Assembly: GCA_009704945.1 (NCBI GenBank) | Contig: WLDG01000003.1 | Location: forward strand, 1-64,000 | Reading direction: 5' to 3' | Source: Actinomycetota bacterium | GTDB taxonomy: Bacteria > Actinomycetota > Actinomycetes > Actinomycetales > Microbacteriaceae | DNA: 64,000 bases | The notes under the pieces: model-generated | Seen by the model: only the letters and a program-made list of their open reading frames with translations | Told to the model about the DNA's origin: nothing | Databases searched by the model: none | In this document: positions 57,247 to 64,000 of the stretch, one piece after another | Layout: each line of letters starts with the position of its first letter | Position numbering within the stretch: the first letter of the stretch is position 1 | Made by a program: the position numbers and the translations under genes

Positions 57247-58185
57247 TTGTCGCAATCAGCAAATGATGTTGTCATCCAAGCTAAGGGCCTGACTAAGAAA
57301 TACAAAGATTTTGTGGCCGTTGATGGTATCGATTTTGAGGTTAAGCGTGGTGAATCATTTGGACTGCTCGGCCCAAATGGAGCTGGTAAGTCAACGACAA
57401 TGAAGATGATCTCTTCTGTTTCGCAACGAACCAGTGGTGAGCTGAAGATCCTAGGAAAAGAACCAAACACTCATGGGCCTGAGATTCGTGCCCACTTAGG
57501 AGTTGTCCCACAAAAGGATTTGTTAGATCGTGAGCTGAAAGTGTGGGAGAACATTTTCACCTACGGTCGTTACTTTGGGCTCTCTAGAAAGTTTCTCAAA
57601 GGCAAAGTTGATGAGCTGCTTGAGTTCGCCCAACTCACAGAGAAGAGAAACGCCAAAGCTGATGATCTATCCGGTGGAATGCAGCGCAGATTGGCCATAG
57701 CCAGAGGTCTTGTGAATGAGCCAGAGATCTTATTGTTAGACGAACCAACTACTGGTCTGGATCCACAAGCACGACATGTTCTATGGGACAGACTCTTTCG
57801 TCTTAAGGAGCAGGGTGTGACTCTTGTCATAACCACTCACTACATGGACGAGGCGGAGCAGCTTTGTGACCGACTGATAGTGATGGATAACGGAAAGATC
57901 ATGGCGGAAGGATCACCGGCCGAGCTGATCAAGCAGTATTCATCTAAGGAAGTGGTTGAGGTTCGTTTCGGAACAGACAAGAACGAAAAAACAGCCGAGA
58001 AGCTTGCTGGCTTAGCTGATCGGATTGAAGTTCTGCCAGATCGAATCTTGTTATACACAGCAAAAGGTGAGGAACTTTTGGCACAGATTCTGGAATCTGG
58101 TTTGCATCCTGTCACTTCATTGGTGAGAAGAAGCTCTTTGGAAGATGTCTTCCTCCGCCTAACTGGAAGAACCCTGGTTGACTAA
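57247..58185 (+). CDS. ABC-2 type exporter ATP-binding protein (NodI/DrrA-like)
   Basis: A 312-residue ATPase: KYKDFVAVDGIDFEVKRGE, Walker A GPNGAGKSTTMKMIS, PQKDLLDRELKVWENIFTYGRYFGLS (a NodI-like segment), signature LSGGMQRRLAIARGL, Walker B ILLLDEPTTGLDP and H-loop TTHYMDEAEQLCDR. The C-terminal regulatory part is DrrA-like. The start TTG 57247 has GGAG seven bases upstream. It forms an operon with two permease genes by one- and four-base overlaps. Substrate unknown. Confidence 0.9.
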   Translation: MSQSANDVVIQAKGLTKKYKDFVAVDGIDFEVKRGESFGLLGPNGAGKSTTMKMISSVSQRTSGELKILGKEPNTHGPEIRAHLGVVPQKDLLDRELKVWENIFTYGRYFGLSRKFLKGKVDELLEFAQLTEKRNAKADDLSGGMQRRLAIARGLVNEPEILLLDEPTTGLDPQARHVLWDRLFRLKEQGVTLVITTHYMDEAEQLCDRLIVMDNGKIMAEGSPAELIKQYSSKEVVEVRFGTDKNEKTAEKLAGLADRIEVLPDRILLYTAKGEELLAQILESGLHPVTSLVRRSSLEDVFLRLTGRTLVD

Positions 58186-59018
58186 TGTCTGATTTAAATT
58201 TCAAGCCAGGGCAGGCGGTTGATCCACAGAAAGCAATTCGGTGGGGATCGCTAAGAGTTGCTGAATACCGCATCTACTCAATGTCTAAATGGATGGGTTC
58301 TGTTATCGCCTATGGCCTAGGTAATCCAGTTTTGTATTTGGTTTCCATTGGGCTTGGAATCGGGGCGTTGGTTGACGCCAATAGTGCTGGTCAGAGCGTC
58401 TTAGGAGTTAGCTATTTGCAGTTTGTGGCTCCTGCTTTGTTGGCTGCTGCCGCCATTCAGGGAGTGATGGACGAGGTCACTTTCCCAACTATGGATGGTT
58501 TCATCTGGGACAAACTCTTCTATGCCATCAATGCCACTTCGGTGTCTTCCTATCAAATTGCTAATGGTGTGATGCTGGCGGCTTTAGCTAGAGGCATGTT
58601 CACAGTGAGCCTCTATCTAGGTGTCTTGGTAGCGTTTGCTGCCATTCCAATATCTTCTGTTTTGCCATTACTTCTGTCCTCTATGTTCGCCGCGTGGGCC
58701 TGGTCAACTGTCATGTTGGCTGTTACCGCCAGGTTGGAGCGCGACGAGGGATACTTTGCGATTATCGGACGTTTCGTGATTGCACCAATGTTCCTTTTTT
58801 CAGGAACCTTCTACCCACTTCAGCTAATGCCGATCTATCTGCAGCCAATTGGTTGGATTTCTCCCTTCTGGCATTCCGCAGAGCTAGGTAGAACTCTCAG
58901 CTATGGCGCTGCTATGGAGCCAGCTATGTTCCTAGTTCACATTGGATATTTGTTGTTCTTGGTAGTGGTTGGTCTGGCTTTTGCCTATCCAAAGTTCAAG
59001 CAGAGGTTGGCTAAGTGA
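58185..59018 (+). CDS. ABC-2 type permease 1 (NodJ-like)
   Basis: A 277-residue membrane protein with six hydrophobic segments and the ABC-2 permease features AEYRIYSMSKWMGSVIAYGLGNPVLYL, QFVAPALLAAAAIQGVMDE, and FSGTFYPLQLMPIYLQPIGWISPFWHSAELGR near the end. ATG 58185 overlaps the ATPase stop (TAATG). It pairs with permease 2, giving a heterodimeric membrane part. Confidence 0.88.
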   Translation: MSDLNFKPGQAVDPQKAIRWGSLRVAEYRIYSMSKWMGSVIAYGLGNPVLYLVSIGLGIGALVDANSAGQSVLGVSYLQFVAPALLAAAAIQGVMDEVTFPTMDGFIWDKLFYAINATSVSSYQIANGVMLAALARGMFTVSLYLGVLVAFAAIPISSVLPLLLSSMFAAWAWSTVMLAVTARLERDEGYFAIIGRFVIAPMFLFSGTFYPLQLMPIYLQPIGWISPFWHSAELGRTLSYGAAMEPAMFLVHIGYLLFLVVVGLAFAYPKFKQRLAK

Positions 59019-59857
59019 TTACTCAAGCTCTTGTTTCCCAAGCGGTTTTAATTGCAGAAAAACGCCGTAATAATCCAGCCGCCTCTGTTTATTCAGGCAG
59101 GGCAAGGATGATGTTGGAGCGCGGTGTTTACGCAGCGAAGAGCTCGAACTGGTTGGTTATTGTTTCAGGTTTCTTTGAGCCAGTTTTTTACCTACTCGCT
59201 TTCGGATTTGGTATCGGACAGCTAATTGGCAACCTTACTGATGGAAACGGTAATCCAGTCACTTATGCAGCATTCATCGCACCAGCTTTGCTCGCGACAT
59301 CTGCAATGAATGGTGCTATCTATGATTCAACCTGGAATGTCTTCTTCAAGTTGCATTTCGGCAAGATCTACCAGGTAATGCTGTCTAGCTCACTGGGCCC
59401 ACTCGACGTAGCTCTCGGTGAGATAACCTGGGCCCTTCTTCGTGGTTTGGTTTACTCGCTTGGATTCATGGCAATCGTTGTTCCTCTGGGTCTCATCACT
59501 GATGCCTGGGGACTGCTGGCAATACCTGCCGCCACATTAATTGCATTCGGTTTTGCCTCGTTTGGAATGGCCATTACTTCTTACTTCCATTCCTTCCAGC
59601 AGATGAATTGGTTGAACTTCTTCCTGCTTCCAATGTTTTTGTTTTCTGGCACCTTTTTCCCAGTCAGCGTTTTCCCTCAGTGGATTCAGGTAATTGTTCA
59701 AGCACTTCCACTTTGGCAGGGCGTGGAATTGGTCAGATCCCTCACGCTAGGAATCATTCACTGGGGGCTACTGGGGCACGTGGCGTATTTTGTCGTGATG
59801 ATTGTTGGTGGAATGTGGTTCACTACGGTCAGGCTTCGCGCCTTGTTTATGCGCTAA
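59015..59857 (+). CDS. ABC-2 type permease 2 (NodJ-like)
   Basis: Second membrane subunit, 280 residues and six hydrophobic segments. It shares the layout of permease 1: NWLVIVSGFFEPVFYLLAFGFGIG, FIAPALLATSAMNGAIYDSTWNVFFK, and MFLFSGTFFPVSVFPQWIQ with LPLWQGVELVRSL. The two probably arose by duplication. The start is GTG 59015, overlapping the stop of permease 1 (GTGA). Confidence 0.88.
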   Translation: MITQALVSQAVLIAEKRRNNPAASVYSGRARMMLERGVYAAKSSNWLVIVSGFFEPVFYLLAFGFGIGQLIGNLTDGNGNPVTYAAFIAPALLATSAMNGAIYDSTWNVFFKLHFGKIYQVMLSSSLGPLDVALGEITWALLRGLVYSLGFMAIVVPLGLITDAWGLLAIPAATLIAFGFASFGMAITSYFHSFQQMNWLNFFLLPMFLFSGTFFPVSVFPQWIQVIVQALPLWQGVELVRSLTLGIIHWGLLGHVAYFVVMIVGGMWFTTVRLRALFMR

Positions 59858-59923
59858 CCGCCTGCCCCCTGTTTATTGTCACCGCTCGCTCCTATACTCA
59901 AAACATCGACTAACGGGAGCCCA

Positions 59924-62900
59924 ATGCGCAAGTTGTCTCAGACTTTACTATCCATAACCCTGGCCATATTTCTGGGCATAACTGCGCCGGCCGCAGCCGA
60001 CGCCACCCAGGGGCGTACCACTTATATGGTTATGCCACAGGATGGCGCAGTGGCTGAGGTTCGAGCTGCAATCTCTGCTTTGGGGGAGTACCCAGAGGAG
60101 CAATTCTTGCTGATCGACAACCTAATCATTGTTGACTTACTGGCTGAAGACGCTCAACGGCTTTCGCAGAATCCAGCAGTAGTTTTTGTTGAACAAGATT
60201 CACCGGTTTCAACATCCGCTACTCAGGCTCCAACCCCATCCTGGGGGTTAGATCGAATTGATGGAGTTTTTGACAACGGATTTAGTTATCCGGATAGTGC
60301 CGGTGATGGCGTTCGGGTTTACGTCTTTGACACAGGTGTCGCTGGAAATCATCCAGATTTGATAGGTCGAGTAACCACAGGTTTTGATGTTATCGGTAGC
60401 AATCAAGCAAACACTGATTGTCACTACCACGGAACTCACGTCGCTGGAACTATTGCAGGTTCAAGTTTTGGTGTAGCAAAGAATGCCACTGTTGTTCCGC
60501 TGCGCGTACTTGGCTGCACGGGTTCTGGCAGCACGATTGGAGTTATTCGAGCAGTCAACTGGACTTTGGCTAATCATCCAGTTGGGGCTCCGGGTGTTGC
60601 AAATCTAAGCCTCGGTGGACCTCGGAATTTGTCTTTCAACGCTGCAATCGCGTCTTTGGTAGACAGAGGCATCACTACGGTAGTTGCTGCTGGTAATTCA
60701 TACGGAGATGCGTGTAGTTTCTCACCGTCATCAACCCCTGAGGCAATCACGGTTGGAGCTACTGATCGTTTCGATAATCGAGCCTCATTTTCTAACTTTG
60801 GTGACTGCGTGGATGTTTTTGCACCAGGAGTATCTATTCCCTCGGCCAACGCCAACAATTACGCTGCACCAATCTCCCTTTCAGGCACCTCGATGGCAGC
60901 ACCACACGTTGCAGGTGTTGCAGCACTGATTCTTGGCGCTAACCCTTCTGCAAGCGCAGAACAGGTTGAGGCATTGATTTATGGTTTGAGCCAAAACGGG
61001 GTTGTAAAGAACGCTAGGACAGATCGCGGAAATCGAATGGCGGTCTCACCGGGGCAGAATTTTGCACCTGTCCCAACTTTGCCCGGCGCCCCCAGTGGTC
61101 TGGCGGTAAGGAGCACAGGCAGGGGCTTTGTTGAATTTTCTTGGAGTGCAGTGACTGGTGCGTCCGGCTATCAGGTGGAATATCGCAAAGCTAGCCAAAA
61201 CACCTTCACTTCTGCTTCGGCTGATGGCACTAGTTTCCGAGTCTCTGACCTAGCGGGCGGAGAGCTTTCCTATCTAAGAGTTCGAGCAACCACTGACGCG
61301 GGTGCTACTAGGTTTAGCTCGATTGTTAGTGGAAGAGCTGCCTTGCTTCCACCAAGCGAGCCTCGGAACTTGAGCATTTCGGCAACTTCCAAGAACGCGA
61401 TGGTTCTAAGCTGGTCCGCTCCTAGCTCTTTAGGTGGCGCAACCAGTATTCAGTATCAAGTTCAGATGCGAACAACGGGAAATTGGCAATCTATTCAAAC
61501 CGGTCCGCAATCAAGCGTAAGCATTTCTGACCTCAGAATTCCACATTTCTTCCGTGTGATCGCGACCAATGAAGCAGGCTCCTCGGAGCCAACTACAGAG
61601 GTTTCATTTGACCCCAGCCGAGTCTTCGTAGTTTCAGAATTGGCTGCGACGGTTAGTGGCAGAGCTGTAGACATCTCATGGAATTCAGACGCCACTGCAA
61701 ATACACAATTTGAAGTTAGGGTGATCCAAACAAACACGTCCCAGGTGATTAGGACACAACAAGTTACTGGTGCAAGTGTGCGGGTGGAGGGCTTACTTAG
61801 GTTCACTAATTACCGAGTTACCGTCACTCCGCTATCAGAGATTCGAGGAGTTGGACGCTCGCAAGACTTTGCCACTGCCGCGACAGCACCAGATGCCCCA
61901 AGAGCGCTTTCAACTGCAAAAGCCACCACCGGACACTTACTTAGATTCGCAGATCCGATTGACAATGGCGGATCTCCAATCACGGGTTATCGTTTGGAAC
62001 AGCTCATCGATTCAACTTGGCAGTCTGTCCAGAATTTAACCAATCCAGAAGTGAACGTTGCTGATCCACTGAGGGGTCAAACTGCTGAGTATCGACTGGT
62101 GGCGATTAATTCTGTCGGCGAGTCCGTTCCAAGCAGTTCCTTGCGAGTTTCTACGCCAGCTCAAGTTTCCTCCGCACCGCAGTCGCTGACGATTGCCTTG
62201 GCTGAAGATGGAAGAGTGCGCCTGAATTGGCTTGCTCCGTCAGATGATGGTGGTGCGGCTGTTGGTCAGTACCGAGTAGAAACTCTTCGTGGAGAAATTT
62301 GGTCCCTGGTTACTGTTCTAAGCGGAACAAGCGTCTCTTTAGCTGCAATCGCCAAGGGAACCACAGCTAGCTTCCGGGTGGTTGCAGTAAATCGTGCTGG
62401 TTTCTCTGCGCCATCAAACTCTGTGTCTACCACGCGAGATAGGACTGTTCCATCTGGCGTGACTACGCTTTCAGCCACAGTTCGTGGTGAGCTTGTATCT
62501 CTAACCTGGAGACCAGTCACTGATAACGGCGGAAGTCCAATCACGGGCTACTTGCTGCAGGTCAAAAGTGGAAGTGATTGGGTAGCAGCGGCCGATAGCA
62601 CCCTTCAAACTTCTATCGAACTTCCGCTGGGTGTTCCCGGTGAAGTGAGGATCTACCGAGTTCTGGCGATCAATGAGATTGGTGCTTCTTTATCTGGCAA
62701 TGAGCGAAGCGTATCGACCCCTTTCAAACCGGCTTCTGCTCCTTTGAATTTCACCGCTGAGCTCGAGAGCACGCGAATCAAGTTGAGCTGGCAGTTACCT
62801 CAATCAACCGGTGGCAGCAGCATTCGCGGATATGTCATCAGCTCGTCAAGTGATGGAGTGAACTTCCGATCACTGCTGAGCACCACTAGCAATCAAATGC

Positions 62901-64000
62901 AAGTGTTTGTTTCAAATCCAATTCGTGGAAGGGCTGTGCATTATCGGATTCAGGCTGTAACGGTAGGTTTTGGAAATGGTGACGCGAGCCAGGCCATTCA
63001 GGTCACGATGCCAGCAGTCCCTGCAGCTGACCCAGTCAATTTGACTGCTCGCGTTCAAGCTGGAACCGGCATAGCTTTGACATGGTCGGCACCATCCAAT
63101 GACGGAGGAGCTCCGGTTCAGGGCTATCGGGTTGAACTTCGAGATGGCAACAACTGGACACTACTTGGAGAAACCAGTTCTCTAAACTTTATGGCTCCTC
63201 TTGGTAAAGCTGGTGAAATGCTTTCCCACAGGGTTCTTTCACTGAACAGCGCCGGAGTATCGGCGGGAAGTGCAAGTGTGACAACACGCATGGGAGTTGC
63301 TCCAGCCACTGCGCCCCGACAAATATCTAGCACTTTGAGCATGGGTCGGCTGCAAATCTCCTGGTTGGCACCCGAAACCATGGGTGGAATTCTCACTCAC
63401 TACGAAGTGCAGATTCTGGAGGGAACTGAATTCAAGCGGTTCACGTCCAGCCGAACAGCCAGTTTTGTGACTAGCCTCCCTGCACCGGGTAGCTCGATTA
63501 CCTATCGAGTTTCTGCATACACAAACGCGGGACTTGGTGAATGGAGTGCACCTTTTACCTTCCAGTCACCAAAGTTAGTCCCAGCGGCTCCAAGCACTGT
63601 GTTTTTGCGTTCATCAGGCACTGTAAATAGTGTGAGCTGGCGAGTGTCTGGAGTAAACAACGGCGGTAGCCCGCTGCTACTAGCTGTTCTCTATCGAGAA
63701 GTAGATGGTCAATGGATCAAGGTGACAGAGGCCAGCGCTTCATCCGAAAACCTTCAGTTTGAGAACGTTGAATTTGGCCAAGTCCATCGGTACGTTCTTC
63801 GCTTCACCAACGAATTAGGAGAATCTGCAAACTCGAGCATTCAGACGCTACGTCATGCTGCTGTCCCGGCTGGTCCAGCTCGAAACTTGACCCTGACTGC
63901 GGAGGGATCTAGATTACGGCTGAGTTGGCAAGGGCCATCCTCGACAGGAGGCGCTGCCCCTAGCTTGGTTGATATTGAGTCCAGTGTTGATGGTCAAAGC
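59924..64000 (+). CDS. Secreted subtilisin-like protease with many FN3 repeats (3' end outside window)
   Basis: Open for 1359 codons to the window end. A signal peptide (1 to about 26, ending APAAADA) and an I9-type propeptide (about 30-95, TYMVMPQDGAVAEV) precede an S8 domain of the proteinase K type: D136 in VFDTGVAGNHPDL, H169 in YHGTHVAGTIAG, the oxyanion Asn in VVAAGNS, and S323 in LSGTSMAAPHVAG. After the linker, from about residue 385, come about ten complete fibronectin-III domains of 85-95 residues and a partial eleventh, many with SWxAP and GGSPITGYRLE-like cores. The catalytic triad is intact. Probably an extracellular or surface protease. ATG 59924 follows CGGGAG; TATACT at 59893-59898 may be its -10 box. 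Confidence 0.9.
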   Translation, partial: MRKLSQTLLSITLAIFLGITAPAAADATQGRTTYMVMPQDGAVAEVRAAISALGEYPEEQFLLIDNLIIVDLLAEDAQRLSQNPAVVFVEQDSPVSTSATQAPTPSWGLDRIDGVFDNGFSYPDSAGDGVRVYVFDTGVAGNHPDLIGRVTTGFDVIGSNQANTDCHYHGTHVAGTIAGSSFGVAKNATVVPLRVLGCTGSGSTIGVIRAVNWTLANHPVGAPGVANLSLGGPRNLSFNAAIASLVDRGITTVVAAGNSYGDACSFSPSSTPEAITVGATDRFDNRASFSNFGDCVDVFAPGVSIPSANANNYAAPISLSGTSMAAPHVAGVAALILGANPSASAEQVEALIYGLSQNGVVKNARTDRGNRMAVSPGQNFAPVPTLPGAPSGLAVRSTGRGFVEFSWSAVTGASGYQVEYRKASQNTFTSASADGTSFRVSDLAGGELSYLRVRATTDAGATRFSSIVSGRAALLPPSEPRNLSISATSKNAMVLSWSAPSSLGGATSIQYQVQMRTTGNWQSIQTGPQSSVSISDLRIPHFFRVIATNEAGSSEPTTEVSFDPSRVFVVSELAATVSGRAVDISWNSDATANTQFEVRVIQTNTSQVIRTQQVTGASVRVEGLLRFTNYRVTVTPLSEIRGVGRSQDFATAATAPDAPRALSTAKATTGHLLRFADPIDNGGSPITGYRLEQLIDSTWQSVQNLTNPEVNVADPLRGQTAEYRLVAINSVGESVPSSSLRVSTPAQVSSAPQSLTIALAEDGRVRLNWLAPSDDGGAAVGQYRVETLRGEIWSLVTVLSGTSVSLAAIAKGTTASFRVVAVNRAGFSAPSNSVSTTRDRTVPSGVTTLSATVRGELVSLTWRPVTDNGGSPITGYLLQVKSGSDWVAAADSTLQTSIELPLGVPGEVRIYRVLAINEIGASLSGNERSVSTPFKPASAPLNFTAELESTRIKLSWQLPQSTGGSSIRGYVISSSSDGVNFRSLLSTTSNQMQVFVSNPIRGRAVHYRIQAVTVGFGNGDASQAIQVTMPAVPAADPVNLTARVQAGTGIALTWSAPSNDGGAPVQGYRVELRDGNNWTLLGETSSLNFMAPLGKAGEMLSHRVLSLNSAGVSAGSASVTTRMGVAPATAPRQISSTLSMGRLQISWLAPETMGGILTHYEVQILEGTEFKRFTSSRTASFVTSLPAPGSSITYRVSAYTNAGLGEWSAPFTFQSPKLVPAAPSTVFLRSSGTVNSVSWRVSGVNNGGSPLLLAVLYREVDGQWIKVTEASASSENLQFENVEFGQVHRYVLRFTNELGESANSSIQTLRHAAVPAGPARNLTLTAEGSRLRLSWQGPSSTGGAAPSLVDIESSVDGQS

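Noticed and set aside
61082..64000. Periodic repeats of about 270-290 bases, possible tandem DNA repeat
   Set aside because: The repetition is at protein level (FN3 domains); the DNA is diverged.

Overview
The window looks like a piece of the chromosome of a small-genome, mid-GC (about 50%) Actinobacterium, most probably a freshwater Microbacteriaceae of the Rhodoluna/Aquiluna type. That placement is an inference from gene order (spc/alpha ribosomal operons, then rplM-rpsI-glmM-coaA-glmS-acpS-alr-tsaE-tsaB-tsaD-groES; sucC-sucD-perM-purN-purH; guaB-guaB3), from actinobacterial families (GuaB3, DUF6350/PerM, DUF3817, eukaryote-like Icd), from frequent GTG/TTG starts and TANNNT -10 boxes, and from the moderate GC. 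No tRNA, rRNA, IS element, prophage or CRISPR array was found. Coding density is very high, many genes overlap by 1-4 bases, and no gene-free stretch exceeds 300 bases.

Layout. 1-9222: ribosomal and expression genes (rpsE, rpmD, rplO, secY, adk, map, infA, rpmJ, rpsM, rpsK, rpoA, rplQ, truA, rplM, rpsI). 9232-17304: cell-wall precursor and cofactor genes (glmM, coaA, glmS, acpS, alr) and the t6A genes tsaE, tsaB and a rimI-tsaD fusion. 17381-20761: a DUF4190 membrane protein, a CIRCE-controlled groES without groEL, a RarD-like transporter, and a branched-chain amino acid binding protein (livJ) facing its four-gene ABC operon livHMGF (20832-24734, minus strand). 24902-33505: purine genes guaB, guaB3 and guaA, interleaved with SURF1, a PTS phosphorelay (EIIA, HPr, EI), DUF3817 and a phosphodiesterase. 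33515-46181: a UvrD/PcrA helicase, sucCD, perM, purN, purH, a heterodimeric ABC exporter and icd. 46251-54514: a glycine-rich surface protein, a one-carbon group (purU, glyA, folD), yceD-coaD, and kynurenine-pathway genes (kynA, kynU). 54528-64000: an ABC exporter, an orphan adenine-type methyltransferase, a NodIJ/DrrAB-like ABC-2 exporter, and the start of a very long secreted subtilisin-like protease with at least ten fibronectin-III repeats that runs off the end.

Observations that stand out: a three-way-junction RNA candidate between rpmJ and rpsM; oppositely charged low-complexity tails on L15 (basic) and L17 (acidic); a zinc-free L36 in the alpha operon; recurrent leaderless promoters in which a TANNNT box lies 6-7 bases before the start codon and often reuses the upstream gene's TAG stop; a LivH permease fused to an extracytoplasmic carboxypeptidase-regulatory-like domain; a RimI-TsaD fusion; a CIRCE operator whose loop holds the -35 box; and two large surface or secreted proteins (ALK/LTK-type glycine-rich, and FN3-subtilase). 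I saw no clearly unprecedented multi-gene system. The best candidates for something undescribed are the RNA leader and the domain fusions.
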